Assembly (NCBI RefSeq): GCF_011305995.1 | Contig: NZ_CP049910.1 | Location: 5,780,501-5,844,500 of the forward strand | Direction of reading: 5' to 3' | DNA: 64,000 bases | Source of the DNA: Diaphorobacter sp. HDW4A | GTDB taxonomy: Bacteria; Pseudomonadota; Gammaproteobacteria; Burkholderiales; Burkholderiaceae_C | Part shown: positions 9,670-17,879 of the stretch, piece after piece | Numbering within the stretch: the stretch's first letter is position 1 | Layout: every line of letters starts with the position of its first letter | Program-made: the position numbers and the translations under genes | Notes under the pieces: generated by a model | What the model was told of the DNA's origin: nothing | Seen by the model: only the letters and a program-made list of their open reading frames with translations | Databases searched by the model: none

Positions 9670-10662
9670 TCAATCTACCTTCGCGCCGGAGGCCTTGACC
9701 ACCTTGGCCCACTTGTCCACTTCTGCTTGAATGAACTGGCCGTAGTTGGCGGGCGTGTTCCATGCGGAGGAGAACCCCTGGGCCTCGAAGCGCTGCTTGA
9801 CTTCGGGGTTTTCGAGCGCCTTCCTGAGCTCGGCGTTCAACTTGTCGATGATGTCCTTGGGCGTACCTGCCGGGGCTTGGATGCCGTTCCAGGCAATCGC
9901 CTCGTAGCCGGGCAAGCCTGCTTCTGCGACGGTGGGAATGTCGGGTGCGATGGGCGAGCGCTGGCTGCTGGTGACGGCAATTGCCTTGAGCTTGCCGCCC
10001 TTCACGAAGGGCATGGACGACAGCATGGTGTCGAACATCAGGTCGGCCTGTCCGCTCATCACATCGGTGAGTGCCGGAGCGCTTCCCTTGTAGGGGATGT
10101 GGTTCATCTTCGTGCCCGCCATGGCGTTGAAGAGTTCGGCAGACAGATGCGTCGATTGGCCGTTGCCGGACGAGGCGAAATTCAGGCCGCCGTTCTTCGC
10201 CTTGGCGAGCGCGATCAGTTCCTTGACGTTGTTGGCGGGCAAGCTGGGCGTGGCGACGATCACCAGCGGGCCGCTGGTGAGCTGCGAGACTGGCGCGAGG
10301 TCTTTGGTCATCGAATAGTTGAGCTTGGAGAACAGCGAGGGATTGATCGCATGCGCCGTGGTCGCCACCATCAGCGTATAGCCATCGGGCGCGCTGCGCG
10401 CGACCTGCTCTGCACCCAAGTTGGCGCCAGCGCCGGGTTTGTTGTCGACGATGACCGACTGGCCCATTTGCTCCTGCAGCTTCTGCGCGACCACGCGCGC
10501 AACGATGTCGGTCGGGCCGCCCGGTGGGTAGGGTACTACGAGCTTGATGGGCTTGTTCGGGTAGTCTGCGGCCGTCGCGGCAAATGGCGCGGCCATGCCG
10601 CAGAGTGCGGCGCAGGCGATGGCGAGCGTGTGGCGGCGGGTGTTGCGGGTGTGGTGGGTCAT
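9670..10662 (-). CDS. Bug family (tripartite tricarboxylate transporter) solute receptor
   Basis: 330 residues. A signal peptide of about 30 residues (ACAALCGMAAPFAATAADYP) is followed by the classic Bug start YPNKPIKLVVPYPPGGPTDI and the GYTLMVATTAHAINPSL block. The mature protein binds a carboxylic acid in the periplasm. No TctA/TctB membrane genes are near, as is usual for the expanded Bug family in Burkholderiales. The start at 10662 has AAGGAG 6 bases upstream; a start 15 bases earlier lacks this. It sits between the OB-fold gene and the acyl-CoA synthetase gene. Confidence 0.9.
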   Translation of the reverse strand: MTHHTRNTRRHTLAIACAALCGMAAPFAATAADYPNKPIKLVVPYPPGGPTDIVARVVAQKLQEQMGQSVIVDNKPGAGANLGAEQVARSAPDGYTLMVATTAHAINPSLFSKLNYSMTKDLAPVSQLTSGPLVIVATPSLPANNVKELIALAKAKNGGLNFASSGNGQSTHLSAELFNAMAGTKMNHIPYKGSAPALTDVMSGQADLMFDTMLSSMPFVKGGKLKAIAVTSSQRSPIAPDIPTVAEAGLPGYEAIAWNGIQAPAGTPKDIIDKLNAELRKALENPEVKQRFEAQGFSSAWNTPANYGQFIQAEVDKWAKVVKASGAKVD

Positions 10663-10731
10663 GTTTGTCTCCTTCATCTGGTCTTGTGGAATGGGTGAAT
10701 GAAAGTGAAAGCGAAAGCGGCGCTGGCGGAT

Positions 10732-11133
10732 CTATGCTTGCCTGCAAAAGCGCAACAGCGTGCGTCCCTGATGCTCGAAGAAATCGGCCTGCACACGCTC
10801 GTCGATCTGCACGTCGGCATCGGCGTGGCCCATGAGGCGCAGGCCTTCGTCGAGCTCGACGATCACGAGCGTGTACGGCGCGAGCGCGCGGAATTCGTCG
10901 GACGGCGCACGCGAGACGACGGTCCGCGCGCGCACGGTGGCGAGGCCGCTCGCGTCATGCCAGCCGAGCTGCTCCGAGCCGCAGCGCTGGCAGGCATAGC
11001 GCGCCAGCGTCTGCGCATGGCCGCAGGTGTCGCAGCACTGGTAGCGCACGACATGGGCCTGCAGACCTTCGGTGAAATGGGTGGCCAGCGATGGTGGCAA
11101 GGTGTGGGTCGGTGTGTGGGTCATGGCAGTCAT
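10732..11133 (-). CDS. Zn-ribbon/OB-fold protein (DUF35), thiolase partner
   Basis: 133 residues. The N-terminal rubredoxin-like zinc ribbon has two CxxC pairs (CDTCGHAQ...CQRCGS). The C-terminal OB-fold includes YTLVIVELDEGLRLMGH. DUF35 proteins of this type pair with thiolase-like proteins, as in the steroid side-chain aldolase Ltp2-ChsH2, or in acyl-CoA C-acyltransferases. The ATG overlaps the thiolase stop codon in an ATGA arrangement (11130-11133), indicating translational coupling and probably a 1:1 complex. Confidence 0.8.
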   Translation of the reverse strand: MTAMTHTPTHTLPPSLATHFTEGLQAHVVRYQCCDTCGHAQTLARYACQRCGSEQLGWHDASGLATVRARTVVSRAPSDEFRALAPYTLVIVELDEGLRLMGHADADVQIDERVQADFFEHQGRTLLRFCRQA

Positions 11134-12284
11134 CCTTCGCGCGTCAGAATCAGGCTCACATGCGAGGACATCACGCCGCCGTCGGCATGGATGAAGGCGC
11201 GCGAGGGCGTGCGCGGCAGTTGACGATCACCGGCCTGCCCGCTCATCTGCCGCCAAGCTTCGACGACGTGCGCCATGCCGCCTGCGACGCCGCAGTGGCC
11301 GTAGGACAGCAGGCCGCCGTGGGTGTTGAGCGGCAGTGCGCCGTCGCGTGCGAAGTCACCATGGCGCAGCCGCGTGGCGGCGCCGGCGCGTGGGGCGAAG
11401 CCCAGCTCTTCCAGCAGCATGACCAGCGTGATGGTGAACGAGTCGTAGATGCCGAGATAGTCGACATCGGCGATCTCCATGCCTGCTTCGTCGAACGCGC
11501 TGGAGGCCGCGTCCGATGCGCCGCAGCGCATCACGTCTTCCATCGCCGTGAGGTGCTGGTGGCGATGCGCCTGGCCCGCGCCGCGCATCGCGATGGCGGC
11601 TTGCGGATGTGGATCGGCGGAGACCACCAGCGCCATCGCGCCGTCCGATATCGGGCAGCAGTCCATGAGTGACAACGGAGACGCAATGGCTTTGCTCGCG
11701 AGCACGTCCTGCACGTTGATGGGTGTGCGCAGTTGCGCGCCGGGATGCCCGATCGCGTTGTGGCGCATGAGCACGGCGAACTCCGCGAGATCGGCCGAGG
11801 TCACGCCCGTTCGGTGCATGTATTCGGACGCCATGAGCGCATAGTACGCAGGCACCGATGCGCCGTTGGGCACCTCGTAGTCTGCGTCGCCGACCTGCGC
11901 AAGCGTTTGGATCGAGCTGTCGCGCGATTGGCCGCTCAGGCGGTTTTCGCCTGCCACGACCAGCACATTGCGGCACCGCCCGGAGCGCACCAACTCGCGC
12001 GCAGCCATCAGCATGGCCGCGCCGGTGGCGCCGCCGAGCTGCATGCTGTGCGCATAGTTCGGTGTGAGCGCAAAGCGCTCGCAGAACAGGGTGGAGAGCA
12101 TCAGGTGAGGCTGCGTCGTCGCGTAGCCGCAGAGCACGCCGTCGATCTGCGCGCGCTCGAGGTGCGCGCTTTGGATTGCGCCGCTGGCGGCTTCAGCCAT
12201 GAGGTCGAGCGCGCTGCGGCCTTCATGGCGGCCGAACGCTGTGCCGCTTGCGCCGCGCAGAAAAGCCTGCGGTGATGAGGGCAT
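11130..12284 (-). CDS. Thiolase-family protein (Ltp2/SCP2-thiolase-like)
   Basis: 384 residues, the size of Ltp-type thiolases. Conserved pieces include LRGASGTAFGRHEG at the N-terminus, the HSMQLGGATGAAMLMAAREL helix, NTHGGLLSYGHCGVAGGMAH and the C-terminal ADGGVMSSHVSLIL. The position where true thiolases have the nucleophilic Cys (CASG) is occupied by a Gly-rich stretch. This fits a retro-aldolase or other carbon-carbon lyase rather than a classical thiolase. AAGGAG lies before the ATG at 12284; the longer frame would overlap the IclR gene. It is followed by its OB-fold partner. Confidence 0.8.
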   Translation of the reverse strand: MPSSPQAFLRGASGTAFGRHEGRSALDLMAEAASGAIQSAHLERAQIDGVLCGYATTQPHLMLSTLFCERFALTPNYAHSMQLGGATGAAMLMAARELVRSGRCRNVLVVAGENRLSGQSRDSSIQTLAQVGDADYEVPNGASVPAYYALMASEYMHRTGVTSADLAEFAVLMRHNAIGHPGAQLRTPINVQDVLASKAIASPLSLMDCCPISDGAMALVVSADPHPQAAIAMRGAGQAHRHQHLTAMEDVMRCGASDAASSAFDEAGMEIADVDYLGIYDSFTITLVMLLEELGFAPRAGAATRLRHGDFARDGALPLNTHGGLLSYGHCGVAGGMAHVVEAWRQMSGQAGDRQLPRTPSRAFIHADGGVMSSHVSLILTREG

Positions 12285-12319
12285 GAGTGGTATCTCCTTC
12301 AGACTCGTCTTTGTGGTTG

Positions 12320-13171
12320 CTATTTGCTGGCGCCCACGCGGTGGGCGGTGCGCCCGGCGGGCCGTGTCGCCTCGGTCCAGCGCACCTGGCATTGCATGGC
12401 TTCGTGCATCAGCGACTGGCCCATGGCGGCCTCGCGCGAAAGAATCCGGTCGTTGAGCGCAGCGATGCTGATGGCCGCGATGGGACGGCCCTGAGAATCG
12501 AGAATCGGCACGCCAATGCCGCCCATGCGTTCGACCACCACGTCGAGCAGCACGGCGTAGCCCTTGGTGCGCGCCTCGGCGATGCGCTCGCGCAGCAGCC
12601 CTGCGGTGATGAGCGGATAGCGCTGCAACTGGCCGAGCAGAATGTCAATGGCCGCCTCGCGCTCTGCGTCGGGCAGCCAGGCCAACAGCGCGAGGCTGCC
12701 CGCACCCACGCCAAGCGGGCGGCGGCTGCCTACGCGCAGATAGTTGGCGCGGATCGGGTAGGTGCCTTCTTCCACGTCGATGCACAGCGATTCGATGCCA
12801 CTCGGCAGCGACAGTACGGCGCTGTCTTCGAATTGGCCGACCAGCCTCATCAGACTTGGGCGCACGATGGGCCGAGGGTCAAACCGGCGCAAGGCTGCCG
12901 CCCCCAGCACCATGAGCTCAGGCCCCAGCGTGAATTGCTTGGTCGCGGCGTCGCGCATCACAAAACCGTCGCGCACCATCATCTCGAGCAGGCGCAGGGC
13001 GGTGGCCTTGTCCAGATCGGCTGCCGTGGCGATGTCGGTGAGCCGGGCGTTCGCGCCTTCCGACATCACCCGCAGCACGCGCATGGCACGTTCGACGGAC
13101 GACACGCTGGTGCCGGAATTTCTCGTCACGATGGACTTGGTGCGCGGTGGATTGCGATCAGTGGCGGCCAT
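12320..13171 (-). CDS. IclR family transcriptional regulator
   Basis: 283 residues. An N-terminal winged helix (SSVERAMRVLRVMSEG...RLTDIATAADLDKATALRLL) is followed by an IclR effector-binding GAF-like domain containing SRRPLGVGAGSLALLAWLP and GIGVPILDSQGRPIAAISI. It is the first gene of the minus-strand cluster with the thiolase, OB-fold protein, Bug receptor and CoA synthetase, and probably controls them in response to the pathway substrate. A long palindrome just upstream (13230-13258) is a good candidate binding site. Confidence 0.9.
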   Translation of the reverse strand: MAATDRNPPRTKSIVTRNSGTSVSSVERAMRVLRVMSEGANARLTDIATAADLDKATALRLLEMMVRDGFVMRDAATKQFTLGPELMVLGAAALRRFDPRPIVRPSLMRLVGQFEDSAVLSLPSGIESLCIDVEEGTYPIRANYLRVGSRRPLGVGAGSLALLAWLPDAEREAAIDILLGQLQRYPLITAGLLRERIAEARTKGYAVLLDVVVERMGGIGVPILDSQGRPIAAISIAALNDRILSREAAMGQSLMHEAMQCQVRWTEATRPAGRTAHRVGASK

Positions 13172-13229
13172 GGCTGTTTCTGTGAATGAAACTGGTGTTG
13201 CCGCAGACTGTAGGAAGAGTTGAAAGGGT

Positions 13230-13258
13230 GGTCAAAAACTTTTCGAAAAGTTTTGACC
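13230..13258. promoter_or_regulatory. Candidate IclR operator (29-bp near-perfect palindrome)
   Basis: Arms GGTCAAAA and TTTTGACC surround a CTTTTCGAAAAG core. The whole is symmetrical except for one extra A in the left arm. It lies 59 bp upstream of the iclR-type start codon, in the roughly 350-bp AT-rich gap between the divergent IclR gene and the chalcone-isomerase-like gene (13172-13520). The rest of that gap shows no gene, only AT-rich sequence suitable for promoters. Confidence 0.5.
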
Positions 13259-13520
13259 AATGAAATTCATCATTGATTCATTGAAAACCTTTTACGATTG
13301 AATTTGGCTATTTATAAAAGGGTAAACCCCTGAAAATCAGCATTTCGTTCTGCATTGGATTCAAATGTTGCATTCAGCTACAAACAACGTGTTTGTTGAA
13401 GAGTTTGCTATCTTTTTGATATTTGAATCAAATTGTGAACAAATTGCGCATCAGATATGCGATAGCTGGTCCAGAAAATAGCATTCACCTATTCGAAATT
13501 AATTTTTGTAGGTGGTAGCT

Positions 13521-14198
13521 ATGCGTAAGTTTGGACGTCACATCACAGGCTTGTTGATTGCAGGTGGCATGCTTGCCGTCGCCAGTCTTCCCGCTGCGGC
13601 ACGCACAGAAAGCGGCGCGGCGTCTCCTGCGGAAATGAAGCAGGTGTCGATTGCGCCGCAGATGACGGTCAACACCCCCTTTGCAGAGAAGGTGCAGGTT
13701 GGTGGCCGTGTCGTGCAACTCAATGGCTCGGGCACCCGGTTCAAGGCGGTGTTTCAGGTGTATCGGGCGGCACTGTATACCGAGAAGCCGATTCAGCAAT
13801 ATGGCGATTTGGGTGGTGGCAACGAGTCCAAGCGTATCCACCTCGTGATGTTGCGCGAAGTGAATGCCAATGAGCTGGGCGGCATGTTCATCCGCGGCAT
13901 TCAGGAAAACATCGACAAGGCCAGCGCCGCGCGATTGATGCCAGCCATGTTGCGCATGTCGGCATTGTTCAACGATTACAAGAAGCTGGAAGCGGGCGAC
14001 TCCGTCACGCTGGACTGGGTGCCTGGCAAGGGCTCCGTGGTGTCGGTGCGTGGCGTGCCGGCGACCGAGGCGATTCCCGAAGCGCAGTTCTATCACGCAC
14101 TGGCGGGTATCTGGCTGGGTGCGACGCCGGCCGATTGGAAGCTGCGCGACGCCCTGCTCGGTGTGAAGGCGACAACGGATACCGCCATTCGCAACTGA
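13521..14198 (+). CDS. Exported chalcone-isomerase-like protein
   Basis: 225 residues. A signal peptide (about 1-28, GGMLAVASLPAAARTES) precedes a chalcone-isomerase-like domain: VQLNGSGTRFKAVFQVYRAALY, then LVMLREVNANELGGMFIRGI and FYHALAGIWLGATPADWKLRDALLG. Bacterial members act outside the cytoplasm and have no proven isomerase activity. The ATG at 13521 has AGGTGG at 13510-13515; a GTG 9 bases upstream lies inside that ribosome site and is unlikely. A strong terminator follows at 14289. Confidence 0.8.
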   Translation: MRKFGRHITGLLIAGGMLAVASLPAAARTESGAASPAEMKQVSIAPQMTVNTPFAEKVQVGGRVVQLNGSGTRFKAVFQVYRAALYTEKPIQQYGDLGGGNESKRIHLVMLREVNANELGGMFIRGIQENIDKASAARLMPAMLRMSALFNDYKKLEAGDSVTLDWVPGKGSVVSVRGVPATEAIPEAQFYHALAGIWLGATPADWKLRDALLGVKATTDTAIRN

Positions 14199-14288
14199 GC
14201 GGATGGTTGGGTTGCTGAGCTTGGCGCATTGGGCGCAGTGTTCACCGCAACTGAAGAGCACGAACACGGAATTGGGTTGTCGTGCATT

Positions 14289-14312
14289 GGGCTCGGCAGC
14301 CCTTTTTCTTTT
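14289..14312 (+). terminator. Rho-independent terminator
   Basis: Stem GGGCT/AGCCC with a CGGC loop at 14289-14302, followed immediately by TTTTTCTTTTTT. It ends transcription of the chalcone-isomerase-like gene. Confidence 0.8.
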
Positions 14313-14430
14313 TTGTTTGTGTGTAGGCTGCTGGTTTTGACACGCCTTGTTCCAACCGCGTGGAACCTTTTCCCTTGCCTGGCTTCTGACCGCCTGACAA
14401 TGCTCGCTTGAGCTTTGGTTGGAACGGAAC

Positions 14431-15042
14431 ATGAAATTCGGAATTGGCTTGCCGCACGCGTCTTACTCCCCACAGCGCAGGGTATTGCTCGGGGCTGCCG
14501 TGTCGTTGGGCTTGCTGGCGGCGGGATGTGCTTCTTCGCCAAGCGCGATGGCGCAGCCGAGCTACACGATCTCGGCTGGGCAGATTCAGGAGGCGATGGG
14601 GCAGAAGTTCCCGCGCAGCTACGGCTTTGGCGGACTGATGAATCTGGCGCTCAGCAATCCGCAGATTCACCTGCGGCCTGACAGGAATCGGCTCAACACG
14701 GTCATCGCGGTGGCCGCGACGGGACCGTTGCTGCAGGCTCGCAGCTATCTGGGCATGCTCGATGTGGACTTCTCATTGCGTTATGAAGCCTCTGACCGCA
14801 CCTTGCGCGCCACCGATCTGCATTTGAACGGGCTGCGCATGGAGGGGCTCAATGCGCAGATGGAGCAAATGCTGCAGCAGTACGGCAGCACGCTGGCGCA
14901 GCGGTCCTTGCAGGAGGTGGTTCTGCATCAATTGACGGACAAGGATCTGGCAATGGTCAACGGGCTGGGGCTCGAGCCCGGCAAGTTCACCGTCACTCCC
15001 AAGGGGCTGTTGGTGACGCTGCAGAACAAGGCAGTTCCCTGA
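14431..15042 (+). CDS. DUF1439 family lipoprotein
   Basis: 203 residues. A twin-arginine-like start (SPQRRVLLGAAVSLGLLAAGC) ends in the lipobox LAAGC, so the protein is probably a lipid-anchored envelope protein. The mature part contains YTISAGQIQEAMGQKFPRSY and segments typical of DUF1439 (YceB-like) proteins, whose fold resembles lipid- or ligand-binding tubular domains. The ATG at 14431 is preferred to a TTG 12 bases upstream. Role unknown. Confidence 0.75.
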   Translation: MKFGIGLPHASYSPQRRVLLGAAVSLGLLAAGCASSPSAMAQPSYTISAGQIQEAMGQKFPRSYGFGGLMNLALSNPQIHLRPDRNRLNTVIAVAATGPLLQARSYLGMLDVDFSLRYEASDRTLRATDLHLNGLRMEGLNAQMEQMLQQYGSTLAQRSLQEVVLHQLTDKDLAMVNGLGLEPGKFTVTPKGLLVTLQNKAVP

Positions 15043-15136
15043 TACCTCGCCGTGTAGGTGACCCTGTCCTACGTGGCTCCTTTGGCGTCAGTGTTACAAA
15101 TAAGGCAGCAAAGCAAGAAGAAGGGAAGCAGATTCC

Positions 15137-16177
15137 ATGAGCTTACAGGCACGCCGCGACAGTTCCTCGCGCACATCCTCCTCTTCAACATCACCGTTGT
15201 CGTCGTCCGCCACGCAGCAACGGCCTTTGGTCGTGGTGATCGTCGGCGCATCCAGCGGCATTGGCCATGCAACCGCCGTCGCGTTTGCCAATCGTGGTGC
15301 CAAGCTGGTGCTGGCGGCGCGCAGTGCGGACACGCTCTCCCACGTCGTCACCGAATGCCTTGCCGCAGGTGGCTCCGCTTTGGGAATACCCACTGACGTG
15401 ACTGATGCCGTGGCAGTACAGAAACTCGCGAACCGTGCGGTGAGCCACTTCGGGCGGATCGATGTCTGGGTGAATGCGGCGGGCGTCGGTGCCGTGGGCC
15501 GATTCGACGGCGTTCCGCTGGAGGCCAATCGTCGGGTGATCGAATCGAATCTGCTCGGTCACATGCATGGTGCACATGTGGCGATGCAGCATTTCCGTGA
15601 AACGGGACGCGGTCTGCTGGTCAACCTCAACTCCATGGGCGGTTGGGTCGGCACGCCTTTCGAGGCAGCTTACAGCGCCAGCAAGTTCGGCGTGCGAGGA
15701 CTCTCCGAGAGCCTGCGCGCCGAGGTGGCTGATCTGCCCAACGTGCACATCTGCGACGTGGCGCCCACTCGTGTGGACACTCCCGGTCTCGCCAACGGCG
15801 CGAACTACACTGGTCATCGTTTGCGCTCGGTCATGCCTGTGCTCGACCCGCGCCGTGTGGGACTGGCCATTGTCGCGCTGGCGTATTCGTCACATCCCAA
15901 GCCCGTCACCTGGTTAGGCGCGGCCGCGCTGCCAAGCCGCGTGGCCAACGCTGTTTCGCCCCATTTGTTCGGCCGCGCAAGACGCTGGTTCGGTGAGCGC
16001 AATCTCGAACATGGCCTGCCTACGCCGCTGAGCGACGGCAATCTATACGAGCCAACGGCCGACGCCTTCATCGACGGCGGTATCCGCACTGCCCGCGCCG
16101 AAGCCGCCACGGCGGCCATCGTGCTGGGCACCGTGGGGCTTGCGCTTGGTTGGTGGATCGGCAGTCGCTCCCGCTGA
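15137..16177 (+). CDS. SDR family oxidoreductase with C-terminal membrane segment
   Basis: 346 residues. A Ser-rich leader of about 28 residues precedes the Rossmann core: cofactor motif VGASSGIGHA, the NAAG motif in VNAAGVGAVG, catalytic Ser in LNSMGGW, and YSASK. This is a complete classical SDR site that uses NAD(P)H. An extension after residue 240 ends with a hydrophobic segment (AIVLGTVGLALGWWIG), suggesting membrane attachment as in several DltE-like SDRs. Substrate unknown. AAGCAG precedes the start. Confidence 0.8.
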   Translation: MSLQARRDSSSRTSSSSTSPLSSSATQQRPLVVVIVGASSGIGHATAVAFANRGAKLVLAARSADTLSHVVTECLAAGGSALGIPTDVTDAVAVQKLANRAVSHFGRIDVWVNAAGVGAVGRFDGVPLEANRRVIESNLLGHMHGAHVAMQHFRETGRGLLVNLNSMGGWVGTPFEAAYSASKFGVRGLSESLRAEVADLPNVHICDVAPTRVDTPGLANGANYTGHRLRSVMPVLDPRRVGLAIVALAYSSHPKPVTWLGAAALPSRVANAVSPHLFGRARRWFGERNLEHGLPTPLSDGNLYEPTADAFIDGGIRTARAEAATAAIVLGTVGLALGWWIGSRSR

Positions 16178-16339
16178 GCCGAAGTTCAGACGCTGCAGGG
16201 GCTCGCGTGACGAGCATTTGTCCTATGGCGCCGAAGGTGTCGGCGCACTAGCATACTGATGCCTGTTCGACTCAATTCGGGAGTTGCTGCGCGCAATGCA
16301 GGGTTGTGCGTGACAAGGGGTCCCTGAAAGGAGTACGCC

Positions 16340-16807
16340 ATGATTGAGCCACCACAGATCACTGATCTTGCGCGTCACCATGTGACGGCCATCATCCACG
16401 TCCGCTGCACGCGGGAAGAAATCCAGCTTGTCATGGGACGTGGCGTGCGCGAACTGCTGGACGCCGTGCAGGCCCAGGGTGCCAAGCCCGTCGCCGCGCT
16501 CTACACACACCACCTGAGTCGTCCTACGGACCGGTTCGATTTCGAGATTGGTGTACCGGTCAATCGTCCCGTCGAGGCCACTGGTCGCGTGCTCCCGGGC
16601 GTATGGCCGTCGATGCGCGTTGCGCGCACCGTTCACTGCGGTCGCTATGAGGATCTGCCGCAGTCATGGGGTCAGTTCAAACAGTGGATTGAAACGCAGG
16701 GCCTGTGCATCACCTCGGAGCTGTGGGAATGCTATGTGACGGGCCCGGAACGCGGCTCGGACGCGCGACTGTGGCGCACGGAGCTGATTCAGCCGCTGCA
16801 GTTGTGA
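16340..16807 (+). CDS. GyrI-like small-molecule-binding domain protein
   Basis: 155 residues. The whole protein matches the stand-alone AraC-type effector-binding (GyrI-like) fold: a first strand HHVTAIIHVRCTREEI, the middle FDFEIGVPVNRPV, and the VARTVHCGRYEDLPQSWGQFKQWI block. There is no DNA-binding domain. Such proteins bind hydrophobic or cationic small molecules, and some hydrolyse cyclopropane-type toxins. AAGGAG precedes the ATG. Confidence 0.75.
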   Translation: MIEPPQITDLARHHVTAIIHVRCTREEIQLVMGRGVRELLDAVQAQGAKPVAALYTHHLSRPTDRFDFEIGVPVNRPVEATGRVLPGVWPSMRVARTVHCGRYEDLPQSWGQFKQWIETQGLCITSELWECYVTGPERGSDARLWRTELIQPLQL

Positions 16808-16817
16808 GCGACATCGT

Positions 16818-17717
16818 TCAGACCTCGTCGACAGAAAACTGCTCGGACAGAAAATCCACCACCGCCCTCACACGCGGCGCAAGCAGTCGCCCGTGGGGAT
16901 AGAGCAGGTAGAAGCGATCCTCCTCGGTGCGTTCCTGAAAACCCTGCAGCAGCGCCACCAGTTTGCCCACCGCCAGATCGGCCGCGATGTTGAAGTGCGC
17001 CAGCCGCACCACGCCCAGTCCCAGCAGCGCCAGTGTGCGCAGCAGCTCGCCCTGGTTGGCGCCGATGTGGTTGGGAATGTCGATGGTCTTGAGGCCGTTC
17101 TCGTCGTGGAAAGTCCAGCGGTTCCATTGAGTGCGGATACTGAAGTTCAGGCAGCGGTGCTGCAGCAAATCCTCGGGGCGGGTGGGCGCGCCGAAGCGCT
17201 CCAGATATTCCGGTGCGGCGGCGATCACCCAGGGCCGCAACATCAGCGGTCGGCCCACCAGCGTCAGCTCGGTCGGTCTGCCGCTGTGGATGGCCACGTC
17301 AAGGCCTTGCCTGACGAAGTCCGCGCGCTCGGTGCCGAGGACGAAGTCCAGCCGCAGCCGGGGATGCTTGTCGAGCAGAAGAGGCAAGCGCGGCGCGATC
17401 AGATATTTGGCGGTGGTCAGCGCCGTGTGGACGCGCACGACGCCCGAGATGTCCGCGTCCGCCACGTGGATGGCGTCTTCCGCGTCCGTCATCGCCTGCA
17501 CGACTTGCTCGCCCGCCGCGCGAAAGCGCTCGCCCTCGAGTGTGAGTCGGATGCTGCCCGCGATGCGCTCGAACAGCCGCACCGACAGACGCGCCTCGAG
17601 CCGTGCGATCAGCTTGCTGACCGCTGATGGCGACAGTTCCAGCTTGCGCCCCGCTGCGGAAAAGCTGCCTTGCTCCACCACGGCAAGAAACACCGTGAGT
17701 TCCGCGTATTTGTCCAT
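16818..17717 (-). CDS. LysR family transcriptional regulator
   Basis: 299 residues. N-terminal winged helix (residues about 4-63: LTVFLAVVEQGSFSAAGRKL...SPSAVSKLIARLEARL) and a type 2 periplasmic-binding-like effector domain. It resembles the CrgA/PA2206-type subgroup. The start at 17717 is set by homology with LysR proteins and by GGAGA upstream; the much longer open frame runs through the antisense strand of the AtuA gene. It is divergent from the AtuA/Bug operon, across a perfect palindrome at 17769-17789. Confidence 0.9.
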   Translation of the reverse strand: MDKYAELTVFLAVVEQGSFSAAGRKLELSPSAVSKLIARLEARLSVRLFERIAGSIRLTLEGERFRAAGEQVVQAMTDAEDAIHVADADISGVVRVHTALTTAKYLIAPRLPLLLDKHPRLRLDFVLGTERADFVRQGLDVAIHSGRPTELTLVGRPLMLRPWVIAAAPEYLERFGAPTRPEDLLQHRCLNFSIRTQWNRWTFHDENGLKTIDIPNHIGANQGELLRTLALLGLGVVRLAHFNIAADLAVGKLVALLQGFQERTEEDRFYLLYPHGRLLAPRVRAVVDFLSEQFSVDEV

Positions 17718-17768
17718 GAGGCTTGGTCTCCAGCGTTCCTGTCTTATCGAGAATCTACGGATAGCATA

Positions 17769-17789
17769 CCTGTGAATTGAATTCACAGG
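17769..17789. promoter_or_regulatory. Candidate LysR operator (perfect palindrome)
   Basis: CCTGTGAATT and AATTCACAGG are exact inverted arms around one G. The site contains a T-N11-A box, the usual LysR core. It lies in the 162-bp gap between the divergent LysR and AtuA genes. Confidence 0.6.
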
Positions 17790-17879
17790 ACCTTGTCTTG
17801 TCGGCGGATTGCCGGTCCGGTGTGCGCTCATCAGAATGGACGGCAGACACACCTTCATCACGACCGGAGACAGACACGC

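Noticed and set aside
7547..10747. A continuous 1066-codon minus-strand frame
   Set aside because: Only the part from 9634 downward encodes the CoA synthetase. The upstream part lies out of phase over the Bug receptor gene and has shadow-like composition.
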